Virus record (IMG/VR): IMGVR_UViG_3300027749_000102
Span: 1 to 64,000 of that record
Reading direction: 5' to 3' (one strand)
Source of the DNA: a virus
DNA: 64,000 nt
The number at the start of each line of letters is the position of its first letter. Positions within the stretch are counted from its first letter, which is position 1. Positions 35,664 to 44,108 of the stretch are shown one piece after another. The notes beneath the pieces are model-generated. The model was not told the DNA's origin and did no database searches. It worked only from the letters and a program-made list of their open reading frames with translations. The translations under genes were made by a program, and so were the position numbers.

Positions 35664-38600
35664 TAATTAAGTTTTAGTTTTGAAACATATGCCAAAGGTT
35701 TATCAAAATTATTCCAAGTAGTTTTATCAGTATTTGCTAACACTCTACCTAATCCTGTTATTACACTAGTTTGACTTACTGTTGGTGATGTAGTTTTTTC
35801 AAAAGTAAATAATCTATCTTTGGATGCAAATGGAGTATAATTTACATATTTTTTTAATTTATCTTTTTCAAGATTATCTAAAAATGCAGTTGTTATTGAG
35901 TTCTCTTTGGTAAATTTAGGTTTTGCGGTTCCTAACCAATAAGCATCAAATTGTTCACTAACATCAGTACTTCCGCCGCTATCAAGAATATCTTTACTCT
36001 TAATAATACCACCAATTATCTCATTTTTAAAGGTTTGATATCTTTTATCATCTAATATTTCAGGAGATAAAATCATATACATTCTTTTAAACGAAAGAAA
36101 TTGAAAATCATCATCTTTATTAAAAGCATTAAATACTATTGGTTTTAAATCTTTTTGTGTCGTTTTTTCACTATTAACTCCATACAAAGCAATTCCATCA
36201 TATGAATTAGAATCATATGTAAATTTATTTGATTTTACTATTATATCATAAAATGAACTAATGTTATAACCAATTGTTCTAATATCATCCTGTATTTCAA
36301 GAAATGTATTTGTGGTATTAGAAGAAGGATAAACATTGGTTGTACCACTAATGTTATAAATCACAACATTACCATTTTTTTCTTGTAATCCGTCAGTACC
36401 TGTAGGTCCGACTACGCCACTTTGACATAAAGGTATCACATTAGCCCTTGTTAAATATTGAATATATTTTTGTTGTTGTGTAACAATATCTTGATTTAAT
36501 TGAGTTATTGCATTTTGATATGAACTTTTTCTATTCGTAACAGCATTCTTCATATTCATTTTTAAAGCTCTAATTACTTTAGGATTAAAGTTTTTTTGTT
36601 GTCCTGACATAAAATTAATAAACCTATCTTGTGTTAATTTATTATCACTTTCTATATCCGCAAGATAATCAGTAAACACACCATCCACTATTTGTTGAAT
36701 ACTATCAGGTTTACCTATAATTAAAACTTCTTTACCCGCACTTGTATCTACCAAGAAAGTTCCTGTTATATAATTTCTACTTGAAGTCCAATTTTGTAAC
36801 ATAGCATTATTATATTGTTTAACACATTCTCTACTTTTGTTAACAAAAGTTTGAAAATAAGTTTGTGTTTCAGTAACAAAACTATTCATAAATTTCTTAT
36901 AACTAATTGTTCCTGTTGTTCCTGAAGTAGATAAAATATCTCCAATAGTCGCTTCGTTTGACTGTGGATTATTATCTTGTGTTTGATTAAGTGTTGGTCC
37001 TGGTGGTTGAGGTCCTGCATTAATCCAAGCTTTATCAATTACTTTATAACTTAAATCAGTAACATCCGCCCTATCATCATACATTTCAGTATTAGCATAA
37101 TAGTTAAATGTTAATGCGTTTTGTAATTTATCTACAGATTCTTTTAATCCACTACCTCCAACAAAATTAAAACTCATTGTAACATTGGCAATCATTGGTT
37201 GAATACCAATACCTTCAGGGTTAATATCTAACTCTTCATATGCTAATTGCAAACCTGTTGGAATAATTTTTGTATTATAAAAATCACCAATTCTTAATAC
37301 TAATACTGGTGGCGCTCCAAACGCAGTGTTAGTTGCATTATTATACTGAAGTTCATTTGTTTGTCCAACTGTCTTAATTGTAGGTATTGTATCACCAGGT
37401 CTCATACATTGTTGAAGAAATGTTAATCTAGTATTTAATCCTTCTGGTGTCATTGAATGAAATCCAGGTTGAAAAAACTTTAATTTTTCTTTCAAATTAT
37501 CATATACCATTGGAGAATCTTCTTTAATACTTTCAAAGTAATTACATTCAGAAAGTAAAGACCTCAATACTCTTTTAGTTATATTATCTCTTTCTACATA
37601 TTTTTGCTCAACTTGTTGTACTGTTGTTGTTACCGGTGTCAATACTCCATGTATAACATTTGTTGTTTGTTGTTGTACAGGTTGAGCATTTGGTTGTGGT
37701 TGTGTTTGATTGAGTTTTGAATCATCTATTGTAATATATGCTCTTCTACAAGCCATCGCATTTGTTGTATAAACTTCAGTTGACGACATACTATCTCCAC
37801 CTTTAGTATTTGGATTGTCTGTACATTTTACTTTAGTACCTTTTGTAAAATCTTTCGTTTGTTCATCATATTGTAATACGCTTGATTCTTCACCAAAGTT
37901 GGTACCTGATTTAATAAGTAATCTATTATTATAATATTTTGCAGTATTTATATTTGTAGCAAAGTATTGTATTGCTGCATTAATTCTTCTTGTTGCTAGT
38001 AGTTTATTATATGAACTAGTTGCAGGTGCAGAACAAGTGGCATCAATTATTATTGAAATATTTCCATCGTTATTTTTTAATGCCATTCCAATTTCCACAC
38101 ATAATTTTTGAATTTTTTCATAATTAGATTTGACTACTGAATTAAAAAATGATTGTGTTACCGCAGCAGTGCCTTGTTTTGTATAATTACCGCTTAAAAC
38201 ATTGCCACTATATGATGTGTATTCAGAAGAATAATTTAAAACATTTTCGTCTTGTTTTGGTATATCATTATCAAAATAAAATGCTAAATTATTAAAATCA
38301 CTAAATTGGATTTTTGTATTATTTGGTGCAATTGGTTGAATACCTGATGTGGATTTTGCCCCACTAGTAAGTGTTTCAACTGTATATGTTAATTGTTCTT
38401 TTGTCATTTCCTTAGATGATATCATTTGTTGAAGTTCATACAAATCATTAGGATTTATGGTGACATATTTTTTGGCTAATTCATATAAATCATATGTTCT
38501 ACATCCGGCAAAAAATGAATCAATGATACTATCAATTCTTGTTTTGTTTGTTTCATTTTTTAAAACTTTATCAACGAGAACATTCAAAACAGAAGGATGG

Positions 38601-40666
38601 TCAACAACTATTTTCCAAGTAAGACTACCTGTTCTACTTGTATTATTGTAAGTATATATTGGTTCAGGTCTTCCAATAAAATCAGTATTTTTCCAATTGG
38701 CACTAACCGATTCTGAAAATGTTAAACCATATGGTGGAAACCACATTACTCTACCACCATTAGGTCCTCTTTCACAAACAGCTAAATCTGAAACAGAATA
38801 TCCAGGTGTATTAGATGTTCTCCAAGCAAGATTCTCCAATGAAAACATATATTTTTTAGCATAAGCAGTGCTATTTGTTCCGATAAGATTCGTTGAATCT
38901 TGTCCACCTTCTTGTTTGTTTGGATAGATATTTAAGTTCCAAGTTTTATCCATAACAGAATATGCAAACTTTCTACCTTCAGTTGTCATACCATTTCTTT
39001 TTTGAAGGTCATTGTATTGTAAATAAGGAACGTCTTTGGTAAACACACGACAGTACTCAGTACCCACTTCTTGTCCAATGGAACCAATATACTTCAACAC
39101 TCTAGAACCCTTTGTAATCTCTCTATAACCATCATTGAAGACCTTACTAACTTGGTCTATAGCATTACCAACATGTTGTAATCTTCTTCCCCCTGCAGGT
39201 TGGCTATTAATTAATCTTTGTGTGTCATCAAGGATTGAACCTTCAGTATATGTTTGATTTGTTGATTCAGTCTTATCATATGATGATGGTCTAAAATCTG
39301 AATCTTGTCTAATAATTTCTCCACCAATACCAACATACTTTCCAGCATTACCTTTATATTTTGGGGATACCCATGTAAAGCCACCTTCGATTCCTCCACC
39401 ATTACCATATGTAGGTCCGTTAGCACCAAGTTTACTTTCTTTATCAGGACCTTCATATAGTGCCGCAAGCTCACTAGGACCATAAACAGGTGATTGAACT
39501 TCTTGTCCGAATTGATTTACAGGTACATCACCTCCTGGTGAAAATACTCTTGATGGGTCTGATGTTCTTGACCCTACATAAAAATTACTATTATTAGTTG
39601 TAGAACCAACTAAGGCACCACCAACTCTATCAAATAAAGTTCTTTGATAATCTGGCTTAAATTTATTGTAATCAATGTTTCCAAATAATCTAGATTTTTG
39701 ACCACCACCTGTATTGTTTAAGAATAGTTGTGAACCCGTTTTATCACCTCCTAATAATCTACTAAATCCTTTACCTATAGATGTTTTAAGAAATGCAGAA
39801 CTTAATTGTTGAATTGTTGTTGGTTGTCCAGAATTGATACTTGCATCAAAATAAGAACCAGGTATTGTTGATGTTGGTATGGTACTACCGGCTAGTCTTA
39901 ATGCAAAGTCTGTTGCGGCAAGTATTGGATTGGATGGTGCAGTAATGGTATAGTTAGGTTCAATTAACGGAACCCTACCTGTTACTAAATTCAATACATC
40001 TGTACCACTTCTTACATTAAATGCATTAGCTCTTCCAACTGTTTGTTGATATATTCCTGTTGCAATTCTTTCTTCAAATCCTTTTCTTAATCTTGATGCT
40101 CCTAAACGAGCAAGATATGAATCAGAACTTAAAGATCCATTACTTCCTTGTGGGTCAGGACTTAATAATATTGAAACTGGTCCATAAGATGAAGGGTTAT
40201 AGTTTGGGTATGGTTGGTTGTTATAATATCTTGAACTACCATTAGCATCAATTGTTTCTAATGATTGTACAAATTGTGCACTATCATATAATTGTTCACC
40301 ACCATTACCAAAAGCATTAATTTTTCTCCAATTTTTAGATTCGGGTTCTGCCTCACTTAAAATGTTTGCATCTTGAAATCCATATTCTCCTTCATTTGAT
40401 TTAGAATTAGTATTACCTACGAGATCTGGAACTTGAGAATATCCACCTTCATTACCCCACCTATTAAGTGGATACAATTTATTTGCAAAGGATGGTTCGT
40501 CAATTAATTGGTCAGGACTATCAATTACTGAAGTGTCGGATTGAATGTATTCGTAGTTAGTTGGTGGCGTAGCTCTATTAGGAGACTTGGCATAAGGTGT
40601 CAAGTTTCTTGTAATAAGTTTCTTTCTAAAAACTTCGGAATTAACTAAATCTAATGGACTCCCCAT
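35663..40666 (-). CDS. Large baseplate protein (1667 aa) with possible OmpA-like domain
   Basis: 1667 residues between the tape measure and gp53-like genes, where contractile phages encode tube-terminal and hub components. Around residues 850-910 the sequence NISIIIDATCSAPATSSYNKLLATRRINAAIQYF resembles the OmpA-like peptidoglycan-binding fold (strand, turn, then N-x-x-L-x-x-R-R helix). A C-terminal helical part (about 1250-1420) is Gln/Asn-rich. The Gly/Ser/Pro-rich first 500 residues are probably extended. Overall identity with a named T4 protein is not clear; gp48/gp54-like function is a guess from position. TATTTAT lies 13 bp upstream. Confidence 0.6.
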   Translation of the reverse strand: MGSPLDLVNSEVFRKKLITRNLTPYAKSPNRATPPTNYEYIQSDTSVIDSPDQLIDEPSFANKLYPLNRWGNEGGYSQVPDLVGNTNSKSNEGEYGFQDANILSEAEPESKNWRKINAFGNGGEQLYDSAQFVQSLETIDANGSSRYYNNQPYPNYNPSSYGPVSILLSPDPQGSNGSLSSDSYLARLGASRLRKGFEERIATGIYQQTVGRANAFNVRSGTDVLNLVTGRVPLIEPNYTITAPSNPILAATDFALRLAGSTIPTSTIPGSYFDASINSGQPTTIQQLSSAFLKTSIGKGFSRLLGGDKTGSQLFLNNTGGGQKSRLFGNIDYNKFKPDYQRTLFDRVGGALVGSTTNNSNFYVGSRTSDPSRVFSPGGDVPVNQFGQEVQSPVYGPSELAALYEGPDKESKLGANGPTYGNGGGIEGGFTWVSPKYKGNAGKYVGIGGEIIRQDSDFRPSSYDKTESTNQTYTEGSILDDTQRLINSQPAGGRRLQHVGNAIDQVSKVFNDGYREITKGSRVLKYIGSIGQEVGTEYCRVFTKDVPYLQYNDLQKRNGMTTEGRKFAYSVMDKTWNLNIYPNKQEGGQDSTNLIGTNSTAYAKKYMFSLENLAWRTSNTPGYSVSDLAVCERGPNGGRVMWFPPYGLTFSESVSANWKNTDFIGRPEPIYTYNNTSRTGSLTWKIVVDHPSVLNVLVDKVLKNETNKTRIDSIIDSFFAGCRTYDLYELAKKYVTINPNDLYELQQMISSKEMTKEQLTYTVETLTSGAKSTSGIQPIAPNNTKIQFSDFNNLAFYFDNDIPKQDENVLNYSSEYTSYSGNVLSGNYTKQGTAAVTQSFFNSVVKSNYEKIQKLCVEIGMALKNNDGNISIIIDATCSAPATSSYNKLLATRRINAAIQYFATNINTAKYYNNRLLIKSGTNFGEESSVLQYDEQTKDFTKGTKVKCTDNPNTKGGDSMSSTEVYTTNAMACRRAYITIDDSKLNQTQPQPNAQPVQQQTTNVIHGVLTPVTTTVQQVEQKYVERDNITKRVLRSLLSECNYFESIKEDSPMVYDNLKEKLKFFQPGFHSMTPEGLNTRLTFLQQCMRPGDTIPTIKTVGQTNELQYNNATNTAFGAPPVLVLRIGDFYNTKIIPTGLQLAYEELDINPEGIGIQPMIANVTMSFNFVGGSGLKESVDKLQNALTFNYYANTEMYDDRADVTDLSYKVIDKAWINAGPQPPGPTLNQTQDNNPQSNEATIGDILSTSGTTGTISYKKFMNSFVTETQTYFQTFVNKSRECVKQYNNAMLQNWTSSRNYITGTFLVDTSAGKEVLIIGKPDSIQQIVDGVFTDYLADIESDNKLTQDRFINFMSGQQKNFNPKVIRALKMNMKNAVTNRKSSYQNAITQLNQDIVTQQQKYIQYLTRANVIPLCQSGVVGPTGTDGLQEKNGNVVIYNISGTTNVYPSSNTTNTFLEIQDDIRTIGYNISSFYDIIVKSNKFTYDSNSYDGIALYGVNSEKTTQKDLKPIVFNAFNKDDDFQFLSFKRMYMILSPEILDDKRYQTFKNEIIGGIIKSKDILDSGGSTDVSEQFDAYWLGTAKPKFTKENSITTAFLDNLEKDKLKKYVNYTPFASKDRLFTFEKTTSPTVSQTSVITGLGRVLANTDKTTWNNFDKPLAYVSKLKLN

Positions 40667-40679
40667 TTAATGTTTTATT

Positions 40680-40686
40680 ATAAATA
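40680..40686 (-). promoter_or_regulatory. Candidate late-promoter motif (CCTATTTATAA)
   Basis: TATTTAT core 13 bp upstream of the 1667-residue gene, in the 48-bp gap after the tape measure stop. Confidence 0.45.
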
Positions 40687-40714
40687 GGTTAATAGGTATT
40701 TTTCTGATAATGAA

Positions 40715-42559
40715 TTACTTTGTCTTTTCATTTTTCACGGTTTCCCAACCTTTATAAACGGCTTGCTGAAATTCTTTTGTGTTAACATACGCTTGGAGAG
40801 ATTTTGTATCAATGTTTGGTGGAGCATCAATTTTAAACGTAACGGTTCCTGTATGACTATATTCAATATTTTGGTCTACAGCAGATGTTAATGTTTGATT
40901 TGGATTGGCATATCTATTTAATCCTTCTGTCCCATATAAACTAACCTCAACTGATTTTGCATTTGCAGTTTTTGCCGCATTTTTTGTTGCAGTAGTAACC
41001 CCTGATTTAGTTTTTTCTGATTTACCTTTAACAAGATCTTTTACTCCATTCCAAGCAGATGTGGCTAACTTACCAGTTATTGCATCATGATATCCTAAAT
41101 TTTTACTATCTATTTCTTTACCGACTTGACTAGCCGTGCTTTGAAGCACCATCTTAAATGATTCACTCTGGTCTTTAAATTTGTCTCCAAGTTCTTGAAA
41201 TACTTGAGCCGGTGTTTTATTTTTATCACCTAATCCATTTACAGCCTTTGTAATTGCATCTATTACTTTATCTGCTGGTTGTCTAATAATTTCAGTTTTT
41301 GCTGCAGCATTACTTAATGCACCAATTGGTACAGTAATTGATCTTCTTATAGACTCCATATTGTCTTTAACAAATGAAGTTGATACTAAACCTCTAACTA
41401 CAGCATCTTTAATTGCTCCAACATCATTTTTAATAATATCGCTAGTTTTCATTCCTGCCCTTGCAATATCCTCCATTGATTTTGGAGCCTCTTTTTGTTC
41501 TTTAATTAAATTATCAAATTCTTGTTGTGTTACATCACTTAATTTTTTAGTTGCATCTACTCCAGATGCATCTCTTATTTTAACAACATATTCACCTGAC
41601 GCATTCATTTCAGACAAATTAGATAAAAATTGTTTATCTGAATCATCTTTAAATTTAAGACTTGGGCTAATTTGTGATAATCTTTTATCAAGTTCGGCAG
41701 CCGCTAACCCCATTTTACTTAATTCAGCAGCACTAACTCCTGTTTGTTTTTGCATTTCTTTTAAGGTAAGAATACCTTGAGGATTAATTTTAAATGTTTT
41801 TGATTTCTCATCAAAATATGTAAACTGTTGTGCCGCTTTAGCTAAACTATCTTGTAAAGCCCCTGGATCATTAATTGACGCATTCATTAACGCAAATGGA
41901 TCTGCAAGAGCCCCTACCGATACACCAAGTCTTTGAAATGCCGATGCTGTTTTAATTGCATCTTCAGGATCCATCATTTTATCCGCAAAGTCAAGAGCAA
42001 CACTCATGTCAACTCTAAGCATTGAAGCTCTTGCAGCCATTTTAGTTAGTCCTTGAACACCTCCCTCAAAATTAAATTTATTAAGAGCTGAAGCATTTTG
42101 AACAACTTTCTCCATCACTTCTTTGGTATTTAACCCTAAATCACTTACAGTTCTAACTGATTTTTCTAATTCTCCACCAACAACTCCAAATTGAATACCT
42201 ACATCTGTAAACTTGGTAACAATTGATCCAATATTTTCACCAATAACTTGACTTGTTGCATATAATTTAGCAACACTATCACTAGACGCTAATGTTTGTT
42301 TTTGAGTTGCTTTAGCAATATCAACCATTGCCTGAGTAGTTGTTTGAAAGTCAGCACCAAGTCTTTTCATTCTTGGAGCCGCATCACTAACTGCAGTCAT
42401 CATTTCACCAACCCTTGCCCTTGAACCAGCAAAAGCCAATGTCATTTCATTAGCTGCTTGAGCCATTTGCTGTGCAGCACCAATAAATGTATCAGTACTA
42501 ACTTTAGCTTCCTCAGTTATTCTTTTATTATATTCGTCAGTTGTTTCTTTATCAGCCAT
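40715..42559 (-). CDS. Tail tape measure protein (gp29-like position)
   Basis: 614 residues, almost entirely helical and Ala/Lys/Asp-rich (for example AAQQMAQAANEMTLAFAGSRARVGEMMTAVSDAAPRM), with few aromatic residues until the C-terminal 70 residues, which are beta-type and end in a Lys-rich tail. It follows the chaperone/frameshift gene, as tape measure genes do in nearly all tailed phages, and its size is close to T4 gp29 (590), predicting a tail of roughly T4 length. No lytic domain is visible. It has its own TATTTAT motif directly behind the chaperone terminator. Confidence 0.8.
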   Translation of the reverse strand: MADKETTDEYNKRITEEAKVSTDTFIGAAQQMAQAANEMTLAFAGSRARVGEMMTAVSDAAPRMKRLGADFQTTTQAMVDIAKATQKQTLASSDSVAKLYATSQVIGENIGSIVTKFTDVGIQFGVVGGELEKSVRTVSDLGLNTKEVMEKVVQNASALNKFNFEGGVQGLTKMAARASMLRVDMSVALDFADKMMDPEDAIKTASAFQRLGVSVGALADPFALMNASINDPGALQDSLAKAAQQFTYFDEKSKTFKINPQGILTLKEMQKQTGVSAAELSKMGLAAAELDKRLSQISPSLKFKDDSDKQFLSNLSEMNASGEYVVKIRDASGVDATKKLSDVTQQEFDNLIKEQKEAPKSMEDIARAGMKTSDIIKNDVGAIKDAVVRGLVSTSFVKDNMESIRRSITVPIGALSNAAAKTEIIRQPADKVIDAITKAVNGLGDKNKTPAQVFQELGDKFKDQSESFKMVLQSTASQVGKEIDSKNLGYHDAITGKLATSAWNGVKDLVKGKSEKTKSGVTTATKNAAKTANAKSVEVSLYGTEGLNRYANPNQTLTSAVDQNIEYSHTGTVTFKIDAPPNIDTKSLQAYVNTKEFQQAVYKGWETVKNEKTK

Positions 42560-42573
42560 TAAAATGTTTTCTT

Positions 42574-42580
42574 ATAAATA
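42574..42580 (-). promoter_or_regulatory. Candidate late-promoter motif (CTATTTATAAG)
   Basis: TATTTAT core 14 bp before the tape measure ATG, abutting the terminator stem that ends the chaperone gene. Confidence 0.45.
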
Positions 42581-42581
42581 G

Positions 42582-42609
42582 AAGAAGGACTAATTTTTTA
42601 GTCCTTCTT
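42582..42609 (-). terminator. Terminator at the end of the chaperone frameshift ORF
   Basis: Twelve-base perfect stem AAGAAGGACTAA/TTAGTCCTTCTT with a 4-base loop. In minus sense it is followed by CTATTTATAAG, a weak U-tract. The last codons and stop of the frameshifted ORF lie inside the stem. Confidence 0.65.
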
Positions 42610-42753
42610 GTTATCTTCAACCCATTTGTCTAATAGATATTTCCTTACAAATATGGGCATTCGTTCAAAATCTTGCCATGTAATCTTGAGTAGCGTATTT
42701 AAATAAAAAAACTCATCAAGTTGTCCTTTTCTATAATCAGAAGAAAGGACGAA
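42598..42753 (-). CDS. Out-of-frame C-terminal extension of the tail assembly chaperone
   Basis: An open frame of about 50 codons, in the +1 frame relative to the 247-residue gene, ends DKWVEDNKKD-stop exactly in the terminator stem. It encodes SSDYRKGQLDEFFYLNTLL then KITWQDFERMPIFVRKYLLDKW, a W/MP-x(3)-R-K pattern I recognise from short tail-chaperone and hub-assembly proteins. There is no ATG, GTG or TTG before the internal Met of MPIF, and a stop (TAG) bounds the frame upstream at 42760-42762. Ribosomes could enter by +1 slippage on TTT-TTT-CGT (or a -2 shift), giving a 293-residue fusion. It parallels the G/GT pair located before tape measure genes in other phages. Confidence 0.7.
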   Translation of the reverse strand, partial: FVLSSDYRKGQLDEFFYLNTLLKITWQDFERMPIFVRKYLLDKWVEDNKKD

Positions 42754-43480
42754 AAAATTCTACCCCAAAACCGACGTTAACTGTCAGTCTATCTCCTGAT
42801 GGGGTTGTTACTACTCTATTCATATCTAATCTTGGTTCGTTTTCATCCATAAAGTTTCTGATGAATTTTGAATCCATAATTGGCATTTGTTCAATAAATT
42901 TAGCGATATCTCCTTTGTTTGTATTTCCATCAACATCAACAATTTGTTTTTCAAGTCTCCAAGTTATTTTAGGTACTGTTCTTCCTTGTGGATATGATTC
43001 ACTCATTTTATTTATATCCATAATTTCACCGTAAGTCATTGGTCTTAACTTAACAACACTATTTGATTTTGGAAGTGTTACAAGAAATGTTCCATCTTCT
43101 AGTGGTTCTTGACCTTTAACAATATTAAGTTCATCTAAAACAACTGTTGTTTGAAATAATTTTTTTGTTGTTGGATCCGTTACATTAACAGTTAATTCAG
43201 GACCAAAAGAAGTATTTCTTAAAAATATAAGAATTGCTTCAACATCCCCTTCTAATAAATCTTCAACTCTAATATCTGGTTCATATAACTTACTCTTAAT
43301 TAAATTGGTAGTTATATCATCTCCTCCTGCCATTAAAATATTTTCATCAGATGCGGTTAAATAACCAATCTTAACTGATTTTTTTTTATTTTTGTAAAAA
43401 ATTCCTTGTGATGGCAATGGAACCACATCGTGAGGAAGTGTGAAATTCTGTTGTGCGTAATTTTGTGTTTGATTGTCCAT
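42737..43480 (-). CDS. Tail assembly chaperone / gp26-like baseplate hub protein
   Basis: 247 residues. The opening FTLPHDVVPLPSQGIFYKNKKKSVKIGYLTASDENIL, followed by a KSKLYEPDIRVEDLLEGDVEAILIFLRNTSFG segment and KLRPMTYGEIMDI, is the pattern of the T4 gp26/hub-assembly family found in many T4-like phages. It lies between tail tube and tape measure, the position of the tail assembly chaperone. Its last codons include TTT-TTT-CGT followed by the stop TGA, and an ORF without a start codon continues in the +1 frame. A terminator separates it from the tube gene upstream. Confidence 0.75.
   Translation of the reverse strand: MDNQTQNYAQQNFTLPHDVVPLPSQGIFYKNKKKSVKIGYLTASDENILMAGGDDITTNLIKSKLYEPDIRVEDLLEGDVEAILIFLRNTSFGPELTVNVTDPTTKKLFQTTVVLDELNIVKGQEPLEDGTFLVTLPKSNSVVKLRPMTYGEIMDINKMSESYPQGRTVPKITWRLEKQIVDVDGNTNKGDIAKFIEQMPIMDSKFIRNFMDENEPRLDMNRVVTTPSGDRLTVNVGFGVEFFRPFF
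42749..42757 (-). other. Putative programmed frameshift site TTT-TTT-CGT
   Basis: Zero-frame codons are Phe-Phe-Arg. A Phe tRNA on the second TTT can re-pair perfectly with TTC one base forward, and a CGT codon (likely uncommon in this AT-rich genome) waits in the A site. A -2 slip on the six-T run gives the same frame. Confidence 0.5.
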
Positions 43481-43489
43481 ATAAAAAAA

Positions 43490-43518
43490 TAACCGTAAAG
43501 TTTATGTCTTTACGGTTA
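43490..43518 (-). terminator. Intrinsic terminator after the tail tube gene
   Basis: Eleven-base stem TAACCGTAAAG/CTTTACGGTTA with a 7-base loop, followed in minus sense by TTTTTTTAT. It lies 38 bp after the tube stop and 9 bp before the chaperone ATG. Confidence 0.8.
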
Positions 43519-43556
43519 AATATAGTTGAAATTTGTTTCTTATAAAGATTAAAAAA

Positions 43557-44045
43557 CTAGTAAACTAAAACACAACGATCCATACGAAGTGAAGCGGTAA
43601 TATCAGCCAAAGCATCTGTTGAATATCCAAGAGCACCAAAATCCACACTTGTTAAGAAAGTTCCGTAAAGAATCCACTTTTCAACAACTACTCCTGTTGG
43701 GTCTAACATCTCCAAATCAATATCCTTCTTATAACCTGCAGCATATCCCATACGACCTGTTACAGACTCAGCGTGTAAACGAACCCACTCCATAAGAGCT
43801 TGAGCCGCTGAAGGTCCAATTGGGTCTCTAAATTTAACTGAAATTTCATCCCAATTAAATCTACCTGCAACAAATGTTGATGTATTCAAAAATTGTATTT
43901 CTGTTGAAGCAATTTTGATAGATGGTCTTTTCGCACTTTCCACGAACCACTCATTTATTCCTAAGCTTGAAGGAAACCTCAAGATGAATCGGTTCTGACG
44001 TTTCGGTTCGTAAGGAATCGGCATTTTCATTAGTAAATCAGCCAT
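43557..44045 (-). CDS. 19: Tail tube protein (gp19-like)
   Basis: 162 residues, matching T4 gp19 (163). The pattern PKRQNRFILRFPSSLGI, FNWDEISVKFRDPIGPSAAQALMEWVR, AAGYKKDIDLEMLDPTGVVVEKW and a C-terminal LGYSTDALADITASLRMDRCVLVY is typical of the myovirus tube family. It should polymerise around the tape measure to form the DNA conduit. The gene is bracketed by an upstream HAD gene and its own downstream terminator, with a TATTTAT motif 36 bp upstream, consistent with high independent expression of an abundant subunit. Confidence 0.93.
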   Translation of the reverse strand: MADLLMKMPIPYEPKRQNRFILRFPSSLGINEWFVESAKRPSIKIASTEIQFLNTSTFVAGRFNWDEISVKFRDPIGPSAAQALMEWVRLHAESVTGRMGYAAGYKKDIDLEMLDPTGVVVEKWILYGTFLTSVDFGALGYSTDALADITASLRMDRCVLVY

Positions 44046-44081
44046 GTTATTTAAATTTTGTTTTTTTTTATTTTATATCTT

Positions 44082-44088
44082 ATAAATA
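44082..44088 (-). promoter_or_regulatory. Candidate late-promoter motif (CTATATTTATAAG)
   Basis: TATTTAT core 36 bp upstream of the tube ATG, giving it room for a real leader. Confidence 0.45.
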
Positions 44089-44108
44089 TAGTCTTCTTAA
44101 AAATATTT

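Noticed and set aside
41361-41780. 139-codon plus-strand ORF opposite the tape measure gene
   Set aside because: Lies wholly antisense to a well-supported gene; hydrophobic low-complexity product with no motif, typical of a shadow frame of an Ala-rich helical gene.
42690-42756. -1 frame continuation of the chaperone gene
   Set aside because: The -1 frame closes after a short peptide; only the +1 (or -2) frame is open to the terminator and encodes the recognisable motif.
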